A DNA stretch of 60,000 nucleotides from Gnetum montanum. Lineage: Eukaryota; Streptophyta; Gnetopsida; Gnetales; Gnetaceae. Numbering within the stretch: position 1 is the first letter of the stretch; every line of letters starts with the position of its first letter. Of this stretch, positions 47,101 through 59,084 are shown in pieces. The stretch is taken from contig MNCI01033474.1 of the NCBI GenBank assembly GCA_015680685.1, positions 804,009 through 864,008 on the forward strand, read 5' to 3'. A program made the translations under genes and the position numbers. Below the pieces are notes generated by a model. That model searched no databases, was not told the DNA's origin, and was given only the letters and a program-made list of their open reading frames with translations.

Positions 47101-48181
47101 TACTCAGGAATTTCGAAGGCCATTTGCCCCATTACACCGGTGCGTACGTTGCTAGTGGACGTAAACTCATTTATTGTCATTTCGGTCGAAGACAATGTAT
47201 CATTATTGTCTACTAACCCATTTTCATTGATGAAAAACCTGTATCATATGACACATTACCATCCTACGCTTTACAAACTTAGACATTAGAAAACATGTTA
47301 ACAACATCATAAGTAAAACAACTTACCTACTCGTATAATACACAGTGCCTGGTGGATTGTGAAAGTAGGTTGAGACATGACGAGCCATGAACAAAGTATT
47401 ATACGCATGATAACAGCTAAATATGGGCATCTCCTAGATCCAACTTAAATGCCTCAATCCTCTGGTGCTAAGTTTGTGATCTTGAGGACGACCAGTATCA
47501 ATAGCCCCATCTATCAGGAAAGCCAAGACGTCCTATGTAAAACAACTAACATATGTTCCAAAATAGCTCCAGCCACATCCCCCGACAAATGTGACCATAC
47601 AATAATATTGTAGTTACGTAACAAAAACTGCAAAAACTCCAGTGCACCCTTCTGGAACCATATAGCCTTCCCCTGCAAACGCGTCTGAGGGGAAGGAACA
47701 TTGGGTACGAGAGGGTTTATACAACATAAAACCCCGACTATGTCCAAAATGATTAGGATGGTTTTCACCATGATACTGTATAGAAAATAAACATGTTACC
47801 GTCTAGATTCTGATTGCATGCTTAAACTATAGGAAAATTTACGAATTACGCTTTAGCCATATAGCCGAAATCGCCTAAACCCTTGTAATAGTACAAGGTT
47901 TGTCTTAGAAAATGACGATAGACGCAACACTGTTGTCTAAACCCTCATTTTAATACGAGGTCTATAGCCTAAAACTCTAGTTTACGCAAATGATGCAAAA
48001 GGATAAACATAAGAAACAAGCATATTACCAAAAGCAATATGAGTAAGTGAGGGATGACCTACTGATTCAAAGGAGTAATGTCTCTCACTTTGACCAAGGC
48101 CTACGAAGCACACTGCAGACTCCCTTGTACTTCGTCGATTTTTGCCAATTTGGCATTCTTTCCTCTCACTTTCGGTGCCAT
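44121..48181 (-). pseudogene. Element D antisense multi-exon gene
   Basis: Minus-strand gene between protease and integrase. Probable exons: 48181-48063, 47775-47327, 47238-46964, 46851-45807, about 45690-45535, about 45460-45331, about 45255-44440, 44354-44121. Exon 1 starts MAPKVRGKNAKLAKIDEV and ends at a GTAGGT donor, as in C (GTAGGC). Exon 2 reads ILIILDIVGVLCC then GALEFLQFLLRNYNIIVWS, a pattern like FCP1-homology (HAD) domains, but with the second acidic residue of motif I absent. Exon 3 has LRWLHEEWT. Exon 4 has LFLAVTPDVPANEML, LFGIPSDSL, LEEWLGTKKETKG, YPLFRAWAFPKTLS, FTFFIACLRRFAEFLVV. Exon 7 looks coiled-coil. The tail ends DLGDTSDNGTRGDA. Stops are present, but exons 3, 4 and 7 hold long open stretches. 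Function unknown. Confidence 0.75.
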
Positions 48182-48604
48182 TATTATAGTCCTAAACACC
48201 TTCACACCTGAACACCTTCACAAATAATGCGCTGCAATCTTTTTCTCTTTCTACTTCTCTCTGTGACAGCTGAGAATTCAAATTTGCAATAGCCAATAGC
48301 CTGTTTTCGATAAGAACTACCTACTTATATGCAAAACTAACCGACTTGATGCCCGATTGAAGTGGAACTTGCCCAAACACTGGTGTCAGTATGAGCTGGA
48401 ACCCGAAGATCAGGGCATTAATTGTGGTAGATATAGCATGCATTATGGTCCGAAACGACCTTAAACTACTGCACCTTATCACTTCGTAATCGGGTCACAT
48501 TAATTACAAGCTATTCACAAAATTCAAAATTCAGTTAAATTCTCACACTCAACAATGTCGTACCATACCTTTTTTTTCTTTTTAAACTAAACCGAGCATC
48601 ATAC
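48182..48604 (-). promoter_or_regulatory. Upstream region of element D antisense gene
   Basis: A minus-strand CATATAAGTAG (about 48321-48332) lies 140-150 bases upstream of the ATG and could be a TATA box. One or two pre-RT hairpin units occur at 48440-48480 (GTCCgaaacGACCTTAAACTACTGC). The RT and RNase H that should follow are missing. Confidence 0.4.
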
Positions 48605-49592
48605 GCTAAAATACATCGCTTAGGGTATTATTGGCCATATATGGAAAATGACTGCCTTACAAAAGTTAAAACATGCAACATGTTTAAGCGTTATGCAAAC
48701 CTTATACATGTGTCGCCTATGGAACTACATATGACTTAGATTACATGGACCTTTCAACGATGGGGCTTAGACATTATAGGGCCTATCACACCAAAATCTT
48801 CTGCAGGTCACAACTTCGTAATGATTGCTACTGAGTATTTCACGAAGTGGGTGGAAGCCATTCCTTTGCAAAAGATCACATCTCAATAGATCTACCATTT
48901 CATTTTAGACAACATTGTAACTAGATTTGGTCTCCCAATGACTATCATGACTAACAATGGGCCACAATTTAGCAGTCTGGAAACCAAATCCTTTTGTGAT
49001 AGCCTGGTATTAAATAATATTTTTCCTCACCTTATTACCCGCAAGCAAATGGTCAAGCTGAAGCAACAAATAAGGTCATTATCAACTTACTCAAGAAAAT
49101 GCTCAGCAGTAACAAAAGACAATGGCATGAAAAGATCCTCTATGTGCTATGGGCATATCATACCACATGTAGAATAGCTACAGACAATAGCCTAGTCTAT
49201 GGATCTGAGATGGTGCTTCCCATCAAATTACAAGTTCCTTATCTGTGGATGGTCCTCTCCATGATTATAAATGACGCTCAACATGCCAAGTCTCGGATCA
49301 TGGATTTGGATTTAGTAGAGGAGAAGCGATTACAGATGCTTGATACCATTGAAAAGTATCAAGATAAGTAGAGGCAGAAGCACCATCATAATCTTCAACA
49401 ACGTCCGATCAAGAAGGGAGATTTGGTTCTCAAGGCCGTTTGCGAACTAGTAGGCAAGTTCTTTGCAAACTGGGAGGGCCCTTTCTTGGTAGCTGATGTG
49501 TATGGAAACAGTGCATTCAAGCTAGCAGATATCAACAACAACGAGTTACCGAATCCTATGAACCATATATATCTGAAGCCGTACGACATCTA
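48605..49592 (+). pseudogene. Element D integrase remnant (RT and RNase H deleted)
   Basis: Opens inside the integrase zinc-binding region (LGYYWPYMENDC) with no preceding RT. The core has WGLDIIGPI, EYFTKWVEAIPL, MTIMTNNGPQFSS (Asp replaced by Asn in the usual TDNGPQFSS) and a degraded NGQVEATNK segment after a frameshift near 49020-49100. The C-terminus reads KGDLVLK-like, GPFLVADVYGN, LADINNNELPNPMNHIYLKPYDI, stop at 49590. Inactive by frameshift and a catalytic change. Compared with element C it lacks roughly 2 kb of pol. Confidence 0.88.
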
Positions 49593-49604
49593 GCTACATA
49601 TCCA

Positions 49605-50165
49605 GTGTTAACATCAGGCATAGCAATCGTCCACTACGACATAAAATTGGCACTCTCCTTACGCATTTGCCATGACGCTAAACTGGCAATGATCATCTGC
49701 TACGACATAAAACTGGCACTTTCTGCACGCGTCTGCCAAAACGCTAAACTAGCAACGATTGTTTGCCACGACGTAAAATTGGCAAGTTGCAACCGTCCGC
49801 TATGATGTAAAAATGGTGGTGTTGTACAGGTCCGTCAAGACGTAAAACTGGCATTTCATGCACGCGTCCGCCATGAAGCTAAACTGGCACTGGCTGTCCG
49901 CCATGACATAAAACTAGCACAGGTAAGTATCTGTCTGCTGAGACGTGAAATCAGCATAGATTTGTCCCTGGGTCACGACATGAACCTGACATCCATAGCA
50001 TGGTCTGCTGAGACCATAAATCAGCTCTACCACCATTTGCTACGATGTAAAACTAGCATTTTTCAGTCTGCCCAGACTTTAAATTGGGACCATGGTCTGT
50101 TGGGACTTAAAACCAACAACAACAGTCTACCAGGACTTAAAACTGGGACCTACAGACTACCACCA
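49605..50165. repeat. Hairpin-repeat tract of element D, post-integrase
   Basis: The longest tract, about 15 units in element-sense orientation: hairpin then TAAAACTGGCA or TTAAACTAGCA. TGTCCGCCATGACA at 49895-49908 and AGTCTGCCCAGACT at 50065-50078 have perfect 4-bp stems and 6-base loops. It starts within 20 bases of the integrase stop. Confidence 0.88.
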
Positions 50166-51381
50166 TACGAATCAAGCGAGCGTAATCATCTCTGTGCGGC
50201 TGCAAAATGAACGGGGTGGGATGTTGGGATAGCCCCAACATCGCTACCTCACAGGCATTCTACTAATTCCTCAAACATGCTGAAAGGCATACTACTGACC
50301 CCTCAGAGATGTCGTCACTACATCCATTTTAGTGGTGGCACCTCTGAGAGTTTAGTTTCAACGTTTGGACCCCCAAAGGACTTCTTATCAACCATGACCT
50401 TGGGGATCTCCACTCATCATCACTATTAGGCTCTGGCTTCATAGGTTCACCTAGCTAGTTCTTTGCGTAACCAGTCCGGTGCAATGAGTCTGATGTTCTT
50501 TGGCAACGATATGCTAGGCCAAGCATCAACATTGAAGACCCTGGCCTCTGGCTATGATTCCTCATTCATGGCCTACTCACTCTATCTCGCCTCAAATGGT
50601 ACTTGTTTCAACAACCTCTCCGGTGATTCGACCGAGCAATGGTGTCCTCTATTTTCTTCTTTGGTTGCAGGTTACTTGCTATGAGGATGTCGTTCAAAAG
50701 TGCGTTCATCTGAGCGGTGAAGTATAGACAGCGTTTTGAGATGGCTGCTTAGGTTCACCTGTCCACTTAGGAGTGCAACCCTATTTTCCTCATAATCCTA
50801 CCTCTTGCTCCTATTCCCCTCCTTAGCCATTCCATTTGTTTCCCTTACATAAAATGTGAATACGCAGCATACCCTTTCTGCATCTGCATTACAATCGAGT
50901 CCATGAACCGACGTAACGCAACTCGCCTAGTGAATGCCAAAAAGAAAAAAAAAGTGGGTTGGAAAAATGGATGAAACACAACTCATCTAGGCTATGCAGA
51001 CACAATGCAATTCATCTATGCAAACCCATTCATCTACGATATGACAGCATAATTCCATGCAAATGCAATCGCTAAAGAAAGCCTAATTGCTTATGTGTGA
51101 AAAAACTATACTCACATATTTGAGTCTTCCCCAAACCTCATTTTAGTCTTCCTCAAACCTCACTTGAGTCTTCCCTGAACCTCTTTCCTCTTACCTCTGT
51201 AAGGATTTCCTCCCGTACCCTTTTATCTCCCGTTTCCCTCATTTCTGCACTTCTACATTAACAGGGTGACACTTGAGTAACCGTTGATGAATGTTGTTGG
51301 TACTTTTACCCATCCAGTGTTTCGTATTCTTTGTCGATGTCTTTCGGGCAAGCCCTCTAAACTTCAACAAAGAGGAACCAT
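50166..51381 (+). mobile_element. Element D 3' noncoding region
   Basis: Between the hairpin tract and the 3' LTR. No frame resembles a family protein. It ends with the purine-rich AACAAAGAGGAACCAT next to TGAAACACC, the likely polypurine tract. Confidence 0.7.
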
Positions 51382-52963
51382 TGAAACACCGTGGAAATTG
51401 CAAATTGGCCTAAGGCGAAGATTCACGACTCGGGCGAAAGTTTGCGACAGAAATCCAAAAGACAGAACAAGGCAAAGAGGCGTGTAGCATCAAGTCCCCA
51501 AGTTTCTTACAAATTTCAACCTTACTTTGTTTTCTCTCTTTACACTACATTACGCAACATAGCGTAGTGTCGCTTAGTGTAACTCTGTTTAACATAGCTT
51601 GATATTAGAAAGTAACTTACTTCGGTGAATTTGACGAAGTTTAAGGTCTAAGACTTGTCGCATATTCTGCTAAGTCTTTTGTTTAGGGTTGAGTTTATGC
51701 TCCATTACGCAGAGCAGCGTAATGAGCTTCCAGGAAGTCAAAGTCAGAGTCTAAATAAGCATGGTATATTGATTTCTTCTTTTTTACAGATTGGTTGCTT
51801 TACGCTTATTACGCTACACAGCATAAATAAGCGTAACTTATTGTAAAGTTAACCATGTTTGACACTCTATTATGCTTCACGATGTAAATGAATGTAAAAC
51901 AGCTTGAGTTAACTACTTCTATGCTCTATTATGCTCTGCCACACTACATAGCGTAAACGAGCGTAATACAACCTAAAGTCAACTAAGGTAGTACCAGACA
52001 TGCATCTGCTATCCATACGCATAATACGCTCATCAGCGTATTGCAGCGTAATTATGAGATGGCTTCAACATGAGTGGTTGATAGCGTACTTTGCTCCCTT
52101 TTCCAAAATCGTGATGCAACATGACCAGTTTCAACACAAAGTTTGCCAAGTCAACAACATTCTGAAAGTTCGAGACATGTGTTATCGAGACCGTGCCTTC
52201 TCCACATGTTGTCGAACTTATAAATACCCCAGTTGGCAAAGAAAGAAAGGATCTTCTCCTTTTTTGGGCAGCTATCACCTTTTGACATAGACAGAAGACA
52301 TTTTTAAGCATTGGCAGCAGGAGCAATCAGTCTTTTGGTGAAAGTACAGTTCTCTCCATTGGCGATCATTAGCAGCTTAGAGTAGGACTACCGAAGGAAA
52401 AAAAGAGTAGATCAGAGATCGAGAGATCATCTGGTATGATTGGCAAAGTTTATTGATCAGAAACAGTTGATCGATAGACATCCGGGCTTGACCTTCCTTG
52501 CATTCCACCTTTGGCTTACGAGGTAGACCGAGCTTCATTCTGTACTCCCATTTGAATAGTTTTCTTATTGTTTTGTGTATGTCTTGCACAAGATAAGTAG
52601 AATTCGCTATACAATATACTCAATCTTTGAGTCAAAACATAGATCTTGGAATTGCACATCTTTCTTAATCTGATCCTCCTTGTCGTGTTGACGTTGTCGT
52701 CATTTCAATTTATTTACATCGTTTTCTACTCATTTTATGATTCATCGAATCAATTTGTTTCATGGAACATCTATTTAATACGCATATTATTGAAATATTC
52801 GTCAATTTACTGATTGAGTAAGTCCCTGTCTGATTGACAAGACCATTCAGGGCACCGCGGATTCATTTTCTCCAGCATGGCCCTCGCACAGATCCATGGT
52901 TAAACCTATGTACATGGATTTTTGTTTGGTATTTTCCAGCGACCAACGTTTTCCGTCGTTACA
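51382..52963 (+). mobile_element. Element D 3' LTR
   Basis: 1582 bp, TGAAACAC...GTTACA. TATA box at 52219-52226 (TATAAATACCCC). Most differences from the 5' LTR are C/T or G/A. Confidence 0.95.
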
Positions 52964-52968
52964 GCTAG
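52964..52968. other. Target-site duplication of element D, right copy
   Basis: GCTAG, identical to 19082-19086. Confidence 0.93.
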
Positions 52969-53825
52969 GACCTATTGGATGCCCTTACTTAGGTCAAACA
53001 AGCTTTAAAACAAAAGAACACTATGCTAAGCTTGTACAACTTAATCATGACATTCGTCTGACATCGTGAAGCGCTATTCTGCATGTTGACAGCGATTCTG
53101 GTCAATGAAGACATGCCAGTGGAAGAGTAAGCGATCCACTCGGTCATGCTTCCCTCCATACCTACAGAGCCAGAGCTGTCCCAACTGACTTTCAACAACG
53201 ATTCCATTAGGTAAGATCCCAAAAGAGGTCTGGTGACTATAGAATCATCACAATTCGGGTTGGCCAAAATCGGATCCAAAGGGTACATGTTGATGATGGG
53301 GCTGCCACCAACGTCATCCCCTACCCTATTATGGATAAGTTGGGCCTAGTCGACCAAATCAAACCTACAATGACGTCATGCCTAAGGTCATTCAATGGGG
53401 CATGGGTCATGGTGAAGGGCATAGTCCACATAGACTTCATGGTAGGGGATCAGTTCCCCATGAATGCAACATTCATCATGGTCAAGGAAATGCCCAAGTT
53501 TATCTTGATCTTGAGAAGATCATGGTTAGCGCAACTCAGGGTTGTCTCCTCACCTATACACCAGGAGATCCATCTGCCTTATGCAGGTAAGGAGGTGGTG
53601 ATCCATGGTGATAGGGTAGCGACACAAGTAATCCATAATGTAGACATGGAACAAGGCTCATACATTGTAACCTCTGAGAATGAAGCACCTATCGTAGCAC
53701 ACATTGACCATCTGGTAGAGGAATCGGCTCAGCAAGCCAGTTCTCAAAACATAAACACGTGGGTCGAGTTGTCCTTCCAAGAGGAGGACAATGACGTAGA
53801 TGAAGGCTCTGGCAAAGCACCTTAG
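52969..53825 (+). pseudogene. Element E gag-protease, 3' portion
   Basis: Resumes E's polyprotein right of element D with DLLDALT, a TAG stop, then VKQALKQKNTMLSLYNLIMT. Frameshifts near 53080-53240 precede the protease, which reads VHVDDGAATNVIPYPIMDKL (about 53283), VGDQFPMNATF, LRRSWLAQLRVVSSP (ILGRPWL degraded) and HQEIHLPYAG. It ends with an acidic tail at 53825, including NTWVELSFQEEDNDVDE, matching the tail of D. With 16186-19086 it forms one broken gene. Confidence 0.88.
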
Positions 53826-53924
53826 CCTTATGTCCCACTCAACCCACGATGGGTCAAGAAGAAGCTACACCTAGTGTAGCAACCCCATTACTTCCTGCCC
53901 AAGAACCATCCTTGTGCGTTCACG

Positions 53925-54140
53925 TAAGGGTCCAAAATGGCCTAAAACTAGCAACAGCTTGAAATGGCCTAAACTATGTCACATTTGTTGGCCCAAAATG
54001 GACTAAAACTAGCAATGGCCTGAAATGACCTAAAACTATGTTATTCCATAGCCCGAAATGGCCTAAAACTAGCAATGGCTTGAAATGGCCTAAAACTAGC
54101 AAGGGTCCAAAATGGCCTAAAACTAGCACGAAAGAGCGAA
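53925..54140. repeat. Hairpin-repeat tract of element E, post-protease
   Basis: About eight decayed units of GGyCcaaaaTGGCCTAAAACTAGCA type, 25-50 bases apart. The GGCC style equals the post-protease tracts of C and D. Confidence 0.8.
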
Positions 54141-54276
54141 AGTTTAGCATGACATTTAGCACGTATACAATGCACAAGTTAGCATAAAATCAATTCACCA
54201 CTTTATTCAAAATTTTTGTCTTCTAGAAAATGTTTGCAAAAATTTTACAAAAGCTCAAAAAAAATTCCCCATGCTT

Positions 54277-57200
54277 TCATGGGTTATCTCTGCCCACATC
54301 ATCTTCGCCACTCGCTTCTACATCACCCCCATCTACATCACCTTCTCCTACATTTTCCTCAACTGACCCTTTGTCCCTTCCCTCTGCGGGCCTTACATCT
54401 TCATCTAGAACCTACATTGTAGGAATGAAGTCGTCAGCTAAGGCAATGCACGCAAGTTACAACAGAGCATAAGAATTAATACAATAGGAATAAACTAACC
54501 TAAGAAGGACCTACATCCGTCTTGAAGGGTATCCAATCTAAATCGAGCCCGAGGTGGTGCCAGGCCTCCTCTACCATAATATCCACCCAATGCCTATTGC
54601 TTGGTTCAATGTCTGCAATAGCTCTCTCTCTTTCAAGGGTCATCCACCTCGGTGGTCCCAAAGAAAAGGAGACAGTTCCGATCACTCCTATGGGAAGGTC
54701 CATTTCCTATTTAGGAGATTTCGTAATCTTTATTTGCTCTTTGAACTTTTCGTAGGCCTCAGAAGCGTCAATAGCATTTATAAATTCCTTATAGGTAAAC
54801 ACCTCAACGGTGGCCTCCCTATACATTTTATGATAGGTGGCATGCTCCAATTTATACATATGTTTATGGTTTTTCTATGACTTTCCCCATTCATAAAATT
54901 TAGCACTGAAATCCTTCCAATCCTGACACTTCTGGGCCACAAAGTCCATTTTCATCTATTGGTTTACTATTTTGCGGGTGGTTTCATTATTCTGATGCAC
55001 GACTGTCCAAAATTTGGCATGGTCTATCACAGCCGTGCACTAGTCCTCATTATTGGTATCATGGGCTATGAGGAATTCGACCCTTGATTTGAGGTCTTCC
55101 ACCTCGGTGCTCAGGTTGGCCTTCTCTTGCTCAACTTTTTGGACCCATTTTCATAGGTCCTCGTTGACATGCTTATACTCCCATAAGGAGTGAGCCAGGT
55201 GCAAAGCACATTTACAAGCCTCATCGTATGCGCGATGAGACACCTCCGTCACTTCGGGTGGGAATGTAGGCATGAAATCGACTCTTAAAGACCATGCTAG
55301 GTCCCATTTGAGTCAAGAGGCTACCACCAACATACAGAGCATATCAGTCGCATTAGCGTAGCAAGGTTAGATAATTCAAGAATTCTAGCATAGCAACATG
55401 AGAGCACTTAATACTACTACTTACCCACTTCAGGGTCGATCTGCCTAAGGTGGTTGATCATGTCGTCAATAATTCCATCCATAAACATAAACTTATCAAG
55501 GGTCTCAGCCCATGATTCCACACGAGTCAGAGGGGGTCCTAAAACATCAACAATGGTGCCTTTCATATAACTAAATGAACCTGCAATGACCAAAATGGGC
55601 TATGATAGGATGAACATATGGTTAAACTTACCAAAGTCTAATTGTGGTTCCCTTTCTTACTGATGCAAAACGATGGTAGCAACCTTGGTAGAAGTCCCTG
55701 CTAGGTCTGTACGGGCCTCTTCTTCATGCACTGGTGCCTTTCCTTTTGAGAGACCAGCGTCTTTTATATTCAAGGAAGACTCCTCTTCATCTCCAAAAAT
55801 GTCCTTCTCATTATTAGAAGGATTTTGCCTAATGAGAAGATCCCCTTCCTTAGTGACAGGAGCTCCTTTCTTCTTGATAGGGGCCCTTTCTTTTAAGATT
55901 GGGGTATCTGTGTTTCTATTCATCGCCTCCATCTTAGGGGCCGACACATCTTCATCGCCCTCTTCTTCTTCCTCTTCTTCCTTTGGCAGCCAAAATATTT
56001 TTGCCTTATCTTAAAATAGGTTAGCTTAAAGCAAGTGCTACACTACGCTACGTTGTCTAGCATAGGACAATGTAGCAGGATTTAGCAAAGTAGGCAAAGA
56101 AAGGAGCATGGGAAGAAGTGTTTATCAATGGGGGATTGCATCCTCTGTAGTTTAAGCCTCAGTCTCCTACCCTCTTCTTCTTCAGCACTGAGGGTTTCCT
56201 TAGCCAAAGGAGGCCTCTTTCGCTACAACTTGTTGGCCATAGTCTTAGCTATAAGACATTTCCCCTGTGACACGCTACCAGCTACAACAGGGAGGGGTTC
56301 TCTCCTACGTTGTCTTTGTCACGAAATTTGTGGGCCACCCAATCCTTAGTCGTCATAGAGAATGACTACCCAATTATTTCTAGGGGATCTTGAGCTTGGA
56401 TGGTCTGGAGGATTTTTTGGATCCACGGTCTGGAAATCTAGTTGCGATTTTGCATGATCTAGGCTCCATTCTAGTGGACCACTAGAAACTCCGTGAAATG
56501 CTTCATACAGGCTATGTAAAAGGCACAATGTATATTGGAACGGGACTCCGGCTTGTTATGGAGCCTCAAGATTTTAGTTTGAAATCCTTTACACAAAAAC
56601 CTAGTTCAGTTATAGCGAGCCCCCTCTTCCATGACCTTGCACATCACTCAGGCTTGCTCAATCCCTAGGACCTTCCCTTGGGAAAGAAGCTTGGGAAATG
56701 CACAAGCATGGAAGACAGGGTAAACCTCCCTGGCGAGTATTGCCTTAAGCTTCTCCATGGGGAGCCACTTCTGCTCCTTGGCAATCCCTAACCACTCCTG
56801 AATGTCCTTCTTCTGAAGGCTCAGCTCCCTCTTGCCCTTTGACCCTATGAGGATGCCATCGGTAGGGACACCGAAGAGGTCCACAAATAGCTAGTCATTG
56901 ATTTCAATGACCACCTATATTTCCTATATGCACGTGCTGAAGCAACCCACCTTGTCGGAGAAATAGTTGACTAAGGAAAGCATCTCGGTGGTAGGAATGC
57001 TTAGGTTTAGGGCCAGGAATAGATCCATAAGCCTAGGCTTCTGGATGTTCTAGACCAAGGAGTCCGAGGCCACACCGCATATCCAACGTTGGCTCACCTC
57101 TACTTCTCCGTACTTGAAGTAGATGTTTGCCTCCTGGTGCTCAACGGTCACCACTGTCACATCTTGGGGCCTTTTCACCCCTATAGTAGTTTGCACAAAA

Positions 57201-58750
57201 GCGTTTAGCATGAGAAAAAACATAGAAAACAAAAATATTGCAAAGACACTTAAGCATGCAGCACCTACTATTTAGCTTACTAGGTTTGTACGGTAACAAG
57301 AATGGCAGAAGCCTAACTAGGACTTATTCAACAATGATCAGTTTGAAGGGTGTTCATCCCTCATCCAACCAACCAGACTCCTTACACTTGTCGTAGGGAA
57401 TGGGGTATAGGTTTGGGTAGGTGTGGTATTCACCCCCACATTGACCAATTACACCTGCACATAGGTTCTCAGCAGAAGAGAACTCCTGCAGGGCTATCTA
57501 TGCTGTGGTTAGCACACCTGATTTGTTGTGAAGCCCTTCCTTGTTAATGTAGAACCTAGCAACAAAAACATACTATTAGCATTTGGCTAGCATAGCAAGC
57601 ACCACACAATATAGCAAAAAAAGGGTACAAAACTCACCCGCCAACAGAGTAGACGATCCTTGGTGGGTTTTGGAAGCACGTTCCCATATGACGCACAACA
57701 AACAATGTGTTATAAGCATGGTAGCAGCGGTACTCAGGCATACCCTAGATCCAATCCAAACATCTCAAATCTTTGGGGCATTCACTAAATCCTTCTCCCT
57801 GCCTACAAATGATCACCCCATCCATCAAAAACCTCAAGATACCTTGGTTTGTCCTAGCCAAAAGGGTTTCTATTATGACAACCACCTTCTCCTCCTCTAG
57901 GTATGACCAAACGATCACATTGAAATGTTGGAAGAGGAATCATAAAAACTCCTATGCTCCTTGCCTAAACCAGACCCCCCGCTCTCCCACCCGTGTATGG
58001 GAAGGAGGAAAATTGGTCACTGGTTTGCTCATGCAACACAGGACCCTTACGATTTCTAGGATAATCAGAATTGGCCTTAGCGCTATCTTGCACAACACAA
58101 CCATCAAATGTTAGCATCATGCCCAAGTGCAATACACACATAGTGTAGCAAGACCTAACATTTTAGCATATAGCATAGCATAACCCTCTTCCTACACGTA
58201 GCGTAGCAAGAGCGTGAATGCAATAGCGTAGCAAGAATAGCCTAGCATAGCAATAGAGCGATTAGACTTAGCAAAATGATTAGCACTACACCTTGATGAA
58301 ACACATGTCACACTATCATGTCATGCATGGTCAAGCCCTCTTGAGGATCCTACGTTATGCCATTCAAAGGCCAAGTAACTTAAACCATCCAAACCCCCGT
58401 GGTTATGATGATCGCAGTGATGGTGGTCTAGGCGACCTTGCATGCAACGATAGCATAGCATTTGTACATCCATCGCGGCTAAAATGGCAACAATGGCTGT
58501 GTAAAGGCCAAAACAATGACAACACAATGATAGGAAACATAGATAGCCAAAACTAAATTCCAAAGAAATAGAAGCAAAAAATAAAAATGATGAAATAAAC
58601 ATGAAGAAACAGAGAAAGCATAGCAGCCTACCGGGTTAACAGCGTGTCCTCCTGCACCGCGACGCACAATTGTGTCATGCGCCCTAGGGTTTCCTTTACC
58701 TCCTCGACCTTTGCAAGTTCCAAATTCGTGTGTTCCTTCTTAGGAGCCAT
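54277..58750 (-). pseudogene. Element E antisense multi-exon gene, more decayed
   Basis: ATG at 58750 starts MAPKKEHTNLELAKVEEV, close to D's MAPKVRGKNAKLAKIDEV, and exon 1 ends at a GTAGGC donor (about 58630). Exon 2 (about 58110-57650) holds ILIILEIVRVLCC and, with two stops, EFL-FLFQHFNVIVWS and YHAYNTLFVVRHMG. Exon 4 (about 57060-56200) has LFGVPTDGILIGSKGK, IQEWLGIAKEQKWLPMEK, YPVFHACAFPKLLS and FYIACMKHFTEFLVV. An acidic/basic exon lies at 55947-55657 and the coiled-coil-like exon at about 55310-54490, with a GTTAGT donor as in D. The final acidic exon (VEENVGEGDVDGGDVEAS) ends at TGA 54277. Many TAG/TGA stops. Function unknown. Confidence 0.72.
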
Positions 58751-59084
58751 CGTCCTGCTTACAGATTCCTCCTTGTTGCTATGCATAAAACCATCTTGTT
58801 CTCTATTAGCACAATCGCTTTGTGCTTTGCAATCGCTTTGTGCTCTGAATGTTGGCCATGTGCTCTTATGTTGAGAATGAAAATCTTACCAGGGTCTAAT
58901 CCCTATTTATGAATGTAATGGTGAAAAAGGAAAAACTTATCATTCTCTCTCTTTGTTTAATGTAGGGTTTGCCATGTAGCATAGCATGCTTACCACGACA
59001 TCGTAGCACTATTGGCATTAAAACCTTAACATGCTTCAAGCTGACCATCCATTTTTCCCAAAAATAAATATATATATATATAGA
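58751..59084 (-). promoter_or_regulatory. Upstream region of element E antisense gene
   Basis: No gene. An (AT)n run at about 59066-59081 lies some 320 bases upstream of the antisense ATG and could serve as a TATA element, but low complexity makes this doubtful. Confidence 0.25.

Larger units (their letters stand above)
19087..52963 (+). mobile_element. Element D: Tat-type LTR retrotransposon, split by element C
   Basis: Bounded by LTRs of 1580 and 1582 bp that both run TGAAACAC...GTTACA, and by the 5-bp duplication GCTAG. Without nested element C and its duplicated target it is about 15.0 kb. Order on the plus strand: 5' LTR, primer-binding site, gag (20919-21211 and 40105 onward), protease to 43612, hairpin tract, antisense gene (minus), integrase 48605-49592, hairpin tract, noncoding 3' region, purine-rich AACAAAGAGGAACCAT, 3' LTR. 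Reverse transcriptase and RNase H are deleted. It inserted into the gag of element E, whose frame continues on both sides (KQALKQKNT just after the right end). Over the first 345 bp its LTRs differ at about 26 sites by eye. Confidence 0.95.
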
